A stretch of DNA of 32,218 bases from Acidobacteriota bacterium (GCA_016215215.1 JACRKW010000063.1:1-32218), one strand, 5' to 3'. Positions 17,185 to 25,345 are shown, numbered from the stretch's first letter. Translations and numbers: made by a program. Notes: generated by a model from the sequence alone, not told the origin.

Positions 17185-18262
17185 GGATGAACTCCTGGAA
17201 AACTTCATTGGATAACAGGACACCCCTCGCTGTCAGCCGCAAAGTGCCTCCGTCGGAGACCAGCAGTCCGTCTCCCACCAGCCGCCCGATGGCCTCGCGG
17301 TGTGTCTCCCATTCCGATGCCGTGGGCCGGATGCCGCGCAGCAGGCGTAGGCCGACAAAAAAGCGCTCCTCGTCGAGCTTTGCCTCGACGCACTCCACCC
17401 GCGGATCGGCGGCCGCGGCGTATTCGCCCGGCGCCTCCACGTTCTGCCACCGCAGCCGCCCGTCGAAGCTGTGGGCGTCGGCTCCGAATCCCAGGTACGG
17501 CTCGAGCTGCCAGTACTTGAGATTGTGGAGAGACTCCGAGCCGGGCCGCGCGAAGTTGGAAATTTCGTACCGCGCCAACCCCTGCCGCTCAAGCCGCTCG
17601 ACGGCGGTTTCGTACAACCCGGCGATCATGTCCTCGCTCGGAACATCCAAAGCCCCGTAGCGCACGCCGCCCAGCAGCAACTCGTGCCCCAGCCGCGAAT
17701 CGTCGTCCACTTCGAGCATGTAGACCGAGACGTGCGGCGGCGCCAGGCGTTCAATCCAGTCCAGCGACATCGCCCACCCTTCCTCCGTCTGGCCCGGCAA
17801 ACCGGCGATGAGGTCGATGTTGATTTCCTGGACGCCCTCCGAACGCAGCAGCGCCACATCGGTCTCCACTGTGCGGGCGTCGTGCCTCCGGCCCGTGCGC
17901 CGCAACTCGGCGTCCACGAACGACTGCACACCGAGGCTGACCCGAGTGATGCCGCGGCGCACCCAGCCGCGAACACCTTCGCGGGAGAGCGCACCGGGCG
18001 CCGCCTCCAGTGTCGCCTCGCGCCAGGGACGGCCGGGGATGGCCGCCAGCACTGCGCCGAGCTGTTCGTCACTCATCGAGCCCGGGGTGCCGCCGCCCAG
18101 GTAGACAGTCTCCAGCTCAAACGGCCACACCGCGGAACCGGCCTCGCGCAACAGGGCAGCCAGGTAGGCCGCCTCCAGCTCCTTGGGAAAAACCCCGGAG
18201 GCGAAGTTGCAGTACGTGCACTTCTGCGCGCAGAAGGGCCAAGAGATGTAGACTCCAGCCAC
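17177..18262 (-). CDS. hemW: Radical SAM heme chaperone HemW-like protein
   Basis: This 361-residue protein has the radical SAM cluster motif at its N-terminus ([10 protein letters not shown], cysteines at 11, 15 and 18) and the HemN-type core: [35 protein letters not shown] at about residues 246-251 matches the heme-binding HNxxYW motif that marks HemW rather than the true oxygen-independent coproporphyrinogen oxidase HemN. A C-terminal winged-helix-like region ends the protein. HemW carries heme to target proteins. The start is the GTG at 18262, whose first base is the last base of the cyaY TAG stop, so translation is probably coupled. The usual YIHIPFC is here YISWPFC; the histidine is missing. 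Confidence 0.9.
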   Translation of the reverse strand: MAGVYISWPFCAQKCTYCNFASGVFPKELEAAYLAALLREAGSAVWPFELETVYLGGGTPGSMSDEQLGAVLAAIPGRPWREATLEAAPGALSREGVRGWVRRGITRVSLGVQSFVDAELRRTGRRHDARTVETDVALLRSEGVQEINIDLIAGLPGQTEEGWAMSLDWIERLAPPHVSVYMLEVDDDSRLGHELLLGGVRYGALDVPSEDMIAGLYETAVERLERQGLARYEISNFARPGSESLHNLKYWQLEPYLGFGADAHSFDGRLRWQNVEAPGEYAAAADPRVECVEAKLDEERFFVGLRLLRGIRPTASEWETHREAIGRLVGDGLLVSDGGTLRLTARGVLLSNEVFQEFIHA

Positions 18263-18582
18263 TACAGTGTGAAGTCCGGGATCAGCTTGCGGATGGCCCC
18301 GGTCATCATCTCCCGCAGTGTCTCGCCCGTCGCAGGCAGGATGAAAGCCGTTCCGTTCCAATCGAGCTTGTAGCTCTGCACGTGCGCCGAAACCCAAATC
18401 TGCTTCACCGGCGCGTTGGGGCTCACGACGAAACGCTGGGGTGGGTCTTCGAACTCCACCGTGAGCGCGCCGTTGTTCATCTCCACGTCGAAATCGTAGT
18501 CTTCGGAGGCGCGGGCCAGTTCCCCGTAGAGAGACTCCAGGCAGAGGTCGCTCTTTTGCCGGAATTCCTGATCGGTGAGCAT
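18262..18582 (-). CDS. cyaY: Frataxin-like iron donor protein CyaY
   Basis: This 106-residue protein matches the length and layout of bacterial frataxin. An N-terminal helix begins MLTDQEFRQKSDLCLESLY with acidic residues (D4, E6, D12, E16, E21) and is followed by the acidic ridge SEDYDFDVE. The strands read GALTVEFED, RFVVSPNAPVKQIWVSAH and YKLDW, and the final helix starts GETLREMM. Frataxin binds iron and modulates iron-sulfur cluster assembly on the cysteine desulfurase complex. The gene leads the minus-strand string cyaY-hemW-ltaE and faces bshC across 68 bp. No strong ribosome binding site is visible before the ATG at 18582. No isc or suf gene is in the window. Confidence 0.87.
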   Translation of the reverse strand: MLTDQEFRQKSDLCLESLYGELARASEDYDFDVEMNNGALTVEFEDPPQRFVVSPNAPVKQIWVSAHVQSYKLDWNGTAFILPATGETLREMMTGAIRKLIPDFTL

Positions 18583-18650
18583 CTTGTAACACTGTACTCT
18601 GCCACGAGGACTGAGGGCGGCCGGTCTGTTAGGCTGATGGGGAGCGCCGC

Positions 18651-20192
18651 ATGAGAACCATCTGCATACCGCACACCGAGCTGCCCGGCACCAGTGCGCT
18701 GTTTGCCGACTACCTCTACCGCTTCGATCGCGTCTCCCGCTTCTACGGCCACGACCCCCACGACCCCGAGCGCATCCGCCGCGCGGCCTTCGCCGCCGCC
18801 CGCGCCATTCCCGATGAACGCCGCCAGCGCCTGGCGGCCGCACTGCGGAAGACCAACGGCGAGACGGCGTCCCTCGCTCAACTCGAACTCCCCGACACCG
18901 TCGCAGTGGTCACCGGCCAGCAGGTGGGGCTCTATTCCGGACCGTCCTATACCATCTACAAGGCCCTCACTGCGGTGAAGCTCGCCCGCCAGTTGACCGC
19001 CAGCGGCATCCGCGCCGTGCCGGTCTTCTGGCTCGCCACCGAAGACCATGACTTCGCCGAGATCAATCACGCCTGGATGTTCGACGCGCACCACAAGGCA
19101 GTGCGGCTCGAGGCTCAGGGCGGCGGCCAGCCGGGACAGCCGGTCGGCTCCATCCCCATCGTCCAATCACCGGTCGGCACGCTGCGTGAGACGCTCAGCG
19201 GCTTCCTGCACGGCGACGAGGTGGCGGACCTGGTCGAGGAGGCTTACGTACCCGGACGGACCTACGGCGAAGCCTTCCGGTTGCTCCTCTCCCGGCTCAT
19301 GGCCGGTTACGGCCTCATCTTCTTCGATCCGCTGGAGCCCGCCATCCGTGAAATCGCAGCGCCCTTTCTCGAAACGGCCCTCCAGCGCCGGGAGGAGCTC
19401 AATCTCGCCTTACTAGCCCGGGGCAAGGAGCTGGAGTCGGCTGGCTATCACGCCCAGGTGTTGGTGGACCAGCAGAGTTCGCTGCTGTTCAAGATTGAGA
19501 ACGGCCGCCGCCAGAAGCTCGGTCGCCAGGAGAGCCCCTCTGACCTGCTCTCGCTCTCGCCCAACGCCCTGTTGCGCCCCGTCCTGCAGGATTACCTGCT
19601 GCCCACAGCCTCCTATGTCGGCGGACCCGCTGAGTTGGCCTATCTCGCTCAGTCTCAGGTGCTCTACCGCACCCTCCTCGACAGAATGCCCGTGGCCGTC
19701 CCGCGCAGTGGCTTCACCCTCCTCGACGAACGCGCTCATTCGCTGATGGACCGGTACCACGTCACGCTGACTGACTGCTTCCACGGCGGCGAAATTCTCA
19801 GAGAGCGCATCGCCGCCAGGCTCATCCCGCAGGAACTCGAAATCTCCTTCGAGGACACGTCCAGCGAAGTGAGGAATGCGCTGGACCGGCTCGAAGGTGA
19901 ACTGAAGTCCTTTGACGCCACACTCGGCGACGCTCTCCTGAAGAGCCGCGCCAAGATTCTTTACCAGATCGAAAAGAACCGACGCAAAGCGGCGCGCGAA
20001 GCCCTTCGGCGTAATTCGCAGGTGACCGATGGTGCTTCGCATCTGAGTGGATTGGTATTCCCGGAGAGGCACCTGCAGGAGAGACTCTTCTCGCTGCTGC
20101 CGTTCCTCGCCAGACATGGGCTGGAACTGCTGGACACCCTCCACGACAACGTGCAGAGCGGGTGCCCGGACCATTTGCTGCTGACAGTATGA
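18651..20192 (+). CDS. bshC: Bacillithiol biosynthesis cysteine-adding enzyme BshC
   Basis: This 513-residue protein has the family motifs VTGQQVGLYSGPSYTIYKAL (near residues 87-106) and VPVFWLATEDHDFAEI (near residues 123-138), which form the Rossmann-like cysteine ligase core. The C-terminal half holds the long coiled-coil region (LDRLEGELKSFDATLGDALL and beyond) typical of BshC. It is thought to join cysteine to glucosamine-malate, the last step of bacillithiol synthesis. The ATG at 18651 has GGGGAG six bases upstream. No bshA or clear bshB is adjacent; the PIG-L protein at 28635 carries a signal peptide and is unlikely to be BshB. It overlaps the aldolase gene by 4 nt (ATGA). Confidence 0.95.
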   Translation: MRTICIPHTELPGTSALFADYLYRFDRVSRFYGHDPHDPERIRRAAFAAARAIPDERRQRLAAALRKTNGETASLAQLELPDTVAVVTGQQVGLYSGPSYTIYKALTAVKLARQLTASGIRAVPVFWLATEDHDFAEINHAWMFDAHHKAVRLEAQGGGQPGQPVGSIPIVQSPVGTLRETLSGFLHGDEVADLVEEAYVPGRTYGEAFRLLLSRLMAGYGLIFFDPLEPAIREIAAPFLETALQRREELNLALLARGKELESAGYHAQVLVDQQSSLLFKIENGRRQKLGRQESPSDLLSLSPNALLRPVLQDYLLPTASYVGGPAELAYLAQSQVLYRTLLDRMPVAVPRSGFTLLDERAHSLMDRYHVTLTDCFHGGEILRERIAARLIPQELEISFEDTSSEVRNALDRLEGELKSFDATLGDALLKSRAKILYQIEKNRRKAAREALRRNSQVTDGASHLSGLVFPERHLQERLFSLLPFLARHGLELLDTLHDNVQSGCPDHLLLTV

Positions 20193-20953
20193 AAACCAAT
20201 CAGGTCAAACAGGCGTTGCGTGAAGGCAGGGTTCAACTCGGAACCGCCTTCCAGCAGTTTCGCTCGCAGGATGCCATCCGCGTCCTCAAGGCGGCGGGTT
20301 TCGACTGGGCATTCCTCGACGGCGAGCACGGCGGCTTCGACCAGGAGACGCTCCAGGACCTCTGCCGCATCGCCGCCAAGATCGACTTTTGTCCCATCGT
20401 CCGCGTGGCCGACCTCCAGTACTCCCTCATCGCCCGCGCGCTCGACTGCGGCGCCGGCGGCGTCATCTTCCCGCGTGTGGAAGACCCCCGCCTCCTCGAA
20501 CAGGCCGTCAGTTGGACCAAGTACCCGCCCGTGGGCATCCGCGGTATGGGCCTCACGCCCCTGCACGTAGATTTCGAACCCGCCAGCATCCCGCAGATCA
20601 TGACGCACATGAACAGCGAGCAGATGGTGGTGCTTCAGATCGAGACCGTCAAGGCGCTCGAAGCGCGCGATGAACTGCTGTCGGTACCCCACATCGACGC
20701 CGTCATGATCGGGCCCGTGGACCTCTCCATCAGCCTCGGCGTGCCCGGCGAGTTTGAGCATCCCGCCATGCTGGCCGCCGTCGAAAAGATCGCCGAAAGC
20801 TGCCGTGCGCACGGCGTGGCGCCCGGCGCTCAGGCGCGCGGCGTGTCCCTGGCCAAGCGCTGGATCGACATGGGTCTGCTCTTTGTCGGCTGCAGCAGCG
20901 AGGTGGCCATGATGTACGAGCGCGGCCGCGAAATCACGAGCCAGTTGCGGTGA
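20189..20953 (+). CDS. HpcH/HpaI family aldolase
   Basis: This 254-residue class II (metal-dependent) pyruvate aldolase has the 2-keto-3-deoxy sugar acid/4-hydroxy-2-oxoheptanedioate aldolase fold: LGTAFQQFRSQDAIRVLK, FDWAFLDGEHGGFD, ARALDCGAGGVIFPRVEDP, GIRGMG, a QIET metal ligand region and IGPVDLSISLG. It should split a 2-keto-3-deoxy acid into pyruvate and an aldehyde; the exact substrate is not readable. The ATG at 20189 overlaps the bshC stop as ATGA, and its own stop overlaps the methyltransferase start as GTGA, so the three genes are translated together. A functional link to bacillithiol is not obvious. Confidence 0.9.
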   Translation: MKTNQVKQALREGRVQLGTAFQQFRSQDAIRVLKAAGFDWAFLDGEHGGFDQETLQDLCRIAAKIDFCPIVRVADLQYSLIARALDCGAGGVIFPRVEDPRLLEQAVSWTKYPPVGIRGMGLTPLHVDFEPASIPQIMTHMNSEQMVVLQIETVKALEARDELLSVPHIDAVMIGPVDLSISLGVPGEFEHPAMLAAVEKIAESCRAHGVAPGAQARGVSLAKRWIDMGLLFVGCSSEVAMMYERGREITSQLR

Positions 20954-21564
20954 GACCGCCGGATCCCTTCCTCCATAATCCGGATGAACTGCGGGTCGCC
21001 GCCCCGCTCGGGCGCTGGAATCTCTACATCGGCGGAGCCAACCGCCGCGTCCCCGGCTACGTCAACCTCGACCTATTCTCCGTCCCCGGCGTCGACGTCC
21101 AGGCCGACGCGCACGAATTGCCGTTCCCTGACGAGATCTTTCAGCGCGTCGAATGCGACGCAGTTCTCGAACATGTCACCCACCCCGATAGCGTCATGCG
21201 CGAAATCGAACGCGTCCTCGCGCCCGGCGGCTACGCCCATGTCGTCACACCGTTTTGCCACCCCTTTCACGAGTACCCGAAGGACTACCGGCGCTTCACT
21301 CCCGACGGGCTGCGCCTGATGGCCGGCGGGCTCGAGGTCGTCGCCACCGGCTGGCGTACCGGCCCGGCGGCCACCTGGATCCTCTTCACCATCGAGTTCG
21401 TCAAGCTGCTCCTCCCCTGGAGGTGGTGGCGCGTCCTCGCCCACGGCCTGCTCGGCTGGCTGCTTTTCCCCCTCCGCTACCTCGATTCGTGGCTCATGCG
21501 CACGCCCCGCGGCGCGCGCATCGGCAATCACTGCTACGCCTGGTTCAGGAAGCCCTCGATCTGA
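20950..21564 (+). CDS. Class I SAM-dependent methyltransferase-like protein
   Basis: This 204-residue protein starts at a GTG that overlaps the aldolase stop (GTGA). The core matches Methyltransf_11-type enzymes: GYVNLDLFSVPGVDVQADAH, LPFPDEIFQRVECDAVLEHV, MREIERVLAPGGYAHVVTPF. The glycine-rich SAM loop is degenerate (LYIGGANRRVPG), as in the subgroup often found near glycan genes. After residue 130 there are hydrophobic, tryptophan-rich segments (WILFTIEFVKLLLPWRWW and LLGWLLFPLRYL) that suggest membrane association. The substrate is unknown. The last 31 nt overlap the 3' end of the aldo/keto reductase gene on the other strand. Confidence 0.78.
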   Translation: MRPPDPFLHNPDELRVAAPLGRWNLYIGGANRRVPGYVNLDLFSVPGVDVQADAHELPFPDEIFQRVECDAVLEHVTHPDSVMREIERVLAPGGYAHVVTPFCHPFHEYPKDYRRFTPDGLRLMAGGLEVVATGWRTGPAATWILFTIEFVKLLLPWRWWRVLAHGLLGWLLFPLRYLDSWLMRTPRGARIGNHCYAWFRKPSI

Positions 21565-22487
21565 TCCACCTCTTCCGCCGTCAACCGGAACTCCGCCGCG
21601 CCAATAACTCCCTCCAATTGCTCCGCCGATCGCAATCCCGTAATCGAGGCCGTTACCTCCGGCCGGCGCAGCGTCCAGGCGATGGCCACCTCGCCCGGTG
21701 ACCGCCCGTGCCGCGCCCCAATTGCGCGTAGCAGCTCCACCAACGCCAGATTGCGACTCAGCAGCGGCTCCTGAAAGTGAGGCCTTCGCTGCCGGTGGTC
21801 GTCCGGATCCATCGTGGCAATCCGCTCTCGCGTCATCTTCCCCGTCAGTAGCCCGGAATGCATCGGCGAGTAGCACAGCACTCCAATGTTGTGCTCCGCG
21901 CAATACGGCAGCATCTCTGCCTCGATCTCACGGGCCAGCAGGTTGTAAGGCGGCTGCAGTGACGTAATGGGCCCCAGTCGCCCGATGCGCTGCAGTTGAG
22001 CCACGTTGAAGTTCGAGACGCCGATCCAACGGACCTTGCCTGCCTCTTTCAGCCGCAGCATCTCCTCCCAGGCCTCTTCGATGTCTTCGTCCGGCTCGGG
22101 CCAGTGGATCTGGTACAGATCGATGACATCCACCTTCAGCCGCCGAAGCGAATCCTCGCACTCCCTCCGCACAGACTCCCGCTTCAGCCGCCTGATGATC
22201 CTGCCGCTCTCATGCCAGCAGCTCTCGCACTTGGTGAAGATGTACGGCGGGCTGGCGAGCCCCTCCACTGCCTTGGCGACGACTTCTTCGGAATGGCCTA
22301 GCCCGTACACGGCCGCCGTGTCGATCCAGTTCATCCCCGCGTCTACCGCGGCCCGGATGGCGCCGATGGACTCCGCGTCGTCCTGCGCCCCCCACGAAAA
22401 CGCCCACCCGCCGCCGCCCATGGCCCAGGCTCCGATGCCCAATGGTGTGATGAAAAGATCCGAGTTGCCTAGTTGACGCGGCTGCAT
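21534..22487 (-). CDS. Aldo/keto reductase
   Basis: This 317-residue NAD(P)H-dependent oxidoreductase has a TIM-barrel AKR fold. The catalytic tetrad is in place: Asp in WIDTAAVYG, Tyr in the same motif followed by GHSEE, Lys in IFTKCE and His in DLYQIHWPEP. Cofactor-binding signatures GVSNFNVAQL, the PYNLLAR strand and ITGLRSAEQLEG near the C-terminus are present. The start KLGNSDL-type sequence here reads RQLGNSDLFITPLGIGAWAM. A substrate cannot be assigned. It is apparently monocistronic and overlaps the methyltransferase gene tail to tail by 31 nt. Its start lies 70 bp from the divergent tRNA-Leu. Confidence 0.93.
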   Translation of the reverse strand: MQPRQLGNSDLFITPLGIGAWAMGGGGWAFSWGAQDDAESIGAIRAAVDAGMNWIDTAAVYGLGHSEEVVAKAVEGLASPPYIFTKCESCWHESGRIIRRLKRESVRRECEDSLRRLKVDVIDLYQIHWPEPDEDIEEAWEEMLRLKEAGKVRWIGVSNFNVAQLQRIGRLGPITSLQPPYNLLAREIEAEMLPYCAEHNIGVLCYSPMHSGLLTGKMTRERIATMDPDDHRQRRPHFQEPLLSRNLALVELLRAIGARHGRSPGEVAIAWTLRRPEVTASITGLRSAEQLEGVIGAAEFRLTAEEVDQIEGFLNQA

Positions 22488-22557
22488 GTGTCCCAGTTAT
22501 ATCGCGGGGGACGGGAATGGCGCAGATGTTATCATGAAGATTCGCCCGCCTATCCAC

Positions 22558-22646
22558 GCCGGAGTGGCGGAACTGGCAGACGCACCGGACTCAAAATCCG
22601 GCGCCCTTCACTGGGCATGTGGGTTCGACCCCCACCTCCGGCACCA
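22558..22646 (+). tRNA. tRNA-Leu, anticodon CAA
   Basis: The acceptor stem GCCGGAG (22558-22564) pairs with CTCCGGC, the discriminator is A and CCA is encoded (22644-22646). The anticodon stem CCGGA/TCCGG encloses the loop CTCAAAA, giving anticodon CAA at 22592-22594, which reads UUG. A long variable arm (GCCCTTCACTGGGC) and the T-loop GGTTCGACCC complete a class II tRNA of 89 nt. TATCAT at 22530-22535 could be the -10 box. The gene ends 6 bp from the stop of the convergent decarboxylase gene. No integrase or att repeat is near. Confidence 0.96.
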
Positions 22647-22652
22647 ACCCCG

Positions 22653-24254
22653 CTACAGCAACTCCTCCACGCTCTCCACCAGGCGGTCGATCACCTCGGT
22701 GCCCGTCCTCGGATTGAAGAAAACGGCCTTCCAGGCGGGAAGGCAGAGCCCGTGCGGCAGATATCCCACACTCGTCGTGAAGCTCAGGCGGGCATCCTGG
22801 GCGGGATCCATGCCGCGCTCGCGTTTTTCATAGAGACGGCGAATCTCCCCCGCATACCGGGCGAAACACTCCGGCGTGAGTCGCCCGCCCAGCGCCTGCC
22901 GGTGAATCTCCTTGGCGTCCCGCCCCTTGGGCAACACCCACCACAGAACGCTGGGCCCGAGTGCGTCCAGATTGAGCACCTTGCAGTTCTCGATCCGCTC
23001 CAATCGCAGCTTGAGTTGTTGCGAAAGCTCCAACGCCCGCGCTACCAGCAGTTGCCAGCCTGTCAGCCCGATCCCGTTCAGCGACGCCATCACCGTGTAC
23101 GGGCCCAGAGCCGGCCGCGAGCACTCCAGGGTAAACAGCGCCGGGTCGCGCCGCCCATCGGCTTCGGCGAAGTACGGCGTCTCCTCGACCGTCCGCGAAA
23201 GATAGCGCAGATCCTGCCGGCGGTTGACCAGGAACGCGCTGCCCGGATAGTGCCCCCAGCCCATCTTGTGGAAGTCGATCGTGATGCTGTCCGCCACGCG
23301 CAACCCCTTGGCGTATCTCTGCGCGCGTTCCACCAGGGCCAGCAGTTCGGGTGAAAACGTCAGCGGATTCTTGCCCAGGTCGTATTCTGATAGGAAGCTC
23401 AGCACCCATCCCACCGCGGCGTCGGCATGAAGTTGCGGCGCCGGCACACCGTGGCGGGCGGCGAAGTCATCCACAATCTTGCGGATCCCAGCGACGTCAT
23501 CGATCCCCGACCCGTCGGTCGTGCCGAAGGTCGCCGTGACAAAGGCCACCCGGATGCCTTCGCCATGAAGCGCTTCCAACTTCTCGGCCAGCAGGTCCAG
23601 GCGCATCGACATCGCCTCATCCGTCGGGATGGAGTGCAGTTGTGCCGTCCCCATCCCCAGCCAGCCGGCTACGCTTCGATTGGAGTAGTGTGCAGCCTCG
23701 GAAACTATGCCCGCCACTTTCGCGCCCCCAAGTCCCGTGTGCATGGCTCCCGGCAGTACTCGCTCAATGCCGATCTTGGCGCCGTAGAGGTTCGAAATCG
23801 TGCCTCCCATCGTGAACACGCCCCACGGGTCGTCGGTGTGATAGAAGAGCAGGTTCGCCAGCGCCGTCACAGCCTTCACTTCCAACTCGTTGGAACGATG
23901 GCTGTAAGTGTCCGTGCACAGGTTCGGGTTCTTCAGCAGGCAGGCCAGCCCGCCCACAAGCGACGCGTAGTTGGCTGGCCCCTTCACGTTTTCCAGGTGC
24001 AGCGGCGAAGACCAGCTATCGGTGCCCCAGAAGAAGGGGAATACTGCGTCGCGGGCGTCCTTCAGGTTGCCGGGTAGTAGGTGAATCTCAGGGTTGGCCT
24101 GCGCCGTCTCGTAGTTCTGGGCCATGTGCGGCGACGGAGGCAGCGGACCTTCTGCTTGCAGGGCCAACATAAACTCGCGGAAGATCCCGGTGATGGCTTC
24201 CGGGTCGCAGGTGAAGAAGTTACTGATGATCTGGTCGTAGAGTTTCTGGTCCAT
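22653..24254 (-). CDS. Group II PLP-dependent amino acid decarboxylase-like protein
   Basis: This 533-residue protein is similar to pyridoxal-dependent decarboxylases of the glutamate/aromatic amino acid type. Visible signatures are FTMGGTISNLYGAKIG in the cofactor-phosphate loop, VTATFGTTDGSGIDDV, the aspartate-containing LHADAAVGW and the Schiff-base lysine region SITIDFHKMGWGHYPG. The N-terminal FPFFWGTDSWSSPLHLENVKG and a C-terminal domain to VEELL are present. It should decarboxylate an amino acid, but the substrate cannot be read; tyrosine, aspartate and glutamate are all possible. It is the last gene of the lipoprotein-cytochrome-decarboxylase string, 42 bp after the cytochrome gene. 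Confidence 0.85.
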   Translation of the reverse strand: MDQKLYDQIISNFFTCDPEAITGIFREFMLALQAEGPLPPSPHMAQNYETAQANPEIHLLPGNLKDARDAVFPFFWGTDSWSSPLHLENVKGPANYASLVGGLACLLKNPNLCTDTYSHRSNELEVKAVTALANLLFYHTDDPWGVFTMGGTISNLYGAKIGIERVLPGAMHTGLGGAKVAGIVSEAAHYSNRSVAGWLGMGTAQLHSIPTDEAMSMRLDLLAEKLEALHGEGIRVAFVTATFGTTDGSGIDDVAGIRKIVDDFAARHGVPAPQLHADAAVGWVLSFLSEYDLGKNPLTFSPELLALVERAQRYAKGLRVADSITIDFHKMGWGHYPGSAFLVNRRQDLRYLSRTVEETPYFAEADGRRDPALFTLECSRPALGPYTVMASLNGIGLTGWQLLVARALELSQQLKLRLERIENCKVLNLDALGPSVLWWVLPKGRDAKEIHRQALGGRLTPECFARYAGEIRRLYEKRERGMDPAQDARLSFTTSVGYLPHGLCLPAWKAVFFNPRTGTEVIDRLVESVEELL

Positions 24255-24296
24255 GACTGCCTGCCGACCATTGTCGCAGGCGCCAAACCTGGCGGC

Positions 24297-24749
24297 TCAG
24301 TAGTACACCGGGTACTCCCTCGATGGGCGCACCACTTCGTAGTGTGCCTGCAGGAAGGCGACCACGTCGGTCAGTTGACGGGCCGTAATCTTGTCGGTGT
24401 AGTCAGGCATCCGCGATTTGCCCTCCACTGCAATCTCGTCGGGTGGATAGCTTGCCAGCTTGTAGTTTGGGTTGATCACCGAACTGACCAGGTAGCCATC
24501 GGTTACGGTTCGCGGTACCTGCCCGCCAAGGACGACAGGCGCTTTCATGCGGCTCTCCACCGCCGGGAGTTCCGCGCCCTTCACCTGATGGCAACTGTGA
24601 CATTCCAGCGCCACAAACGCCATCTGGCCTCTGGCGGGATCGCCGTTCTCGGGCAGCCTGAATCCAGACGCTGAATGCCGTCCTTGTGAGCAAGCCGAAA
24701 CGCCTGCCGCCAACAGGGCGAGCAGCGGCAATAGGGGTTTGGGCTGCAT
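24297..24749 (-). CDS. Lipid-anchored monoheme cytochrome c
   Basis: This 150-residue protein has a lipoprotein signal ending in VSAC (lipobox cysteine at 20). One heme site CHSCH occurs at residues 50-54, and a candidate axial methionine lies in SRMPDYTDKI near residue 118, followed by the class I cytochrome helix LTDVVAFLQAHY. It probably moves electrons at the periplasmic face of a membrane. The ATG at 24749 is preceded by GAGGAGG at good spacing; the in-frame ATG at 24800 lacks a signal-peptide reading. It sits between a lipoprotein gene (71 bp upstream) and the decarboxylase gene. Its redox partner is not evident. Confidence 0.88.
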   Translation of the reverse strand: MQPKPLLPLLALLAAGVSACSQGRHSASGFRLPENGDPARGQMAFVALECHSCHQVKGAELPAVESRMKAPVVLGGQVPRTVTDGYLVSSVINPNYKLASYPPDEIAVEGKSRMPDYTDKITARQLTDVVAFLQAHYEVVRPSREYPVYY

Positions 24750-24820
24750 GACGCACCTCCTCTCCGCCTCGAAAATAGGCCGGATGCAGGTGCAAGTCAA
24801 GGCTGTTTAGCGGCTTACGC

Positions 24821-25297
24821 CTACCTTACCCGCGCCGCCAGTTCGCGCCCCACCGGGTCGGCCTCCGCCAGCTTCAGTCCGAGCACCCCGCACAGCATCT
24901 CCCCTTTGGTGAAGATAAACGCGTCCCGCCCGCCATCCTTGCCGAAGTAGCCGCCGAAATGCGCCACCAGCTCCGGCTTCTCCAGCTTCTTCTGATAATC
25001 GAGCAGCAGCAGCGCCGCCGCCGTCGGACTGCTTGTGCGGATCAGAATCAGGTCGTATTCGCGTTGGCCCTGCTTGTAATGGGCGATATTGCCCCCCGGG
25101 AGGAAGTCGTGGTCCAGCAGGTGGCCTTCCACCACTTTGGCATCCACACGGTTGGTGGCCGGGAAACTGCGGGTCTCGTCCGATGGCCGCGGCGGAGCGC
25201 TCTTTTTCACTGGAGTGGCAGGCGCGCTTCCGTGGTCGGGCGCGCAGCCGGCCAGCCAAAAGGTCATTGAGAGGAGGATAGTTGCGCTTGTCCGCAT
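24821..25297 (-). CDS. Lipoprotein of unknown function
   Basis: This 158-residue protein starts with a lipoprotein signal (MRTSATILLSMTFWLAGC, lipobox LAGC with cysteine 18), then a Pro/Ala-rich linker. The globular part contains VVEGHLLDHDFLPGGNIAHY, YDLILIRTSSPTAAALLLL and AFIFTKGEMLCGVLGLKLA. I do not recognise a characterised family; the pattern resembles short Acidobacteriota-restricted DUF proteins. It faces the LacI-type regulator across 48 bp that contain a palindrome, so it may belong to that regulator's targets. The ribosome binding site before the ATG at 25297 is weak. Confidence 0.7.
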   Translation of the reverse strand: MRTSATILLSMTFWLAGCAPDHGSAPATPVKKSAPPRPSDETRSFPATNRVDAKVVEGHLLDHDFLPGGNIAHYKQGQREYDLILIRTSSPTAAALLLLDYQKKLEKPELVAHFGGYFGKDGGRDAFIFTKGEMLCGVLGLKLAEADPVGRELAARVR

Positions 25298-25311
25298 TCG
25301 GCTTGATGCTA

Positions 25312-25325
25312 TCACGCCCGCGTGA
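25312..25325. promoter_or_regulatory. Palindrome in the LacI-type regulator's divergent promoter, candidate operator
   Basis: TCACG at 25312-25316 and CGTGA at 25321-25325 form a perfect inverted repeat with a 4-nt centre (CCCG). It sits between the lipoprotein start and the LacI-family start, 20 bp before the latter. Size and position fit an autoregulatory operator, although classic LacI-family sites have a tighter CG centre. Confidence 0.4.
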
Positions 25326-25345
25326 AATGGTAGATTGACGGGACG

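Noticed and set aside
22558-22646. tRNA-Leu as an integration site of a mobile element
   Set aside because: No integrase, no direct repeat of the tRNA 3' end and ordinary housekeeping-like genes on both sides.
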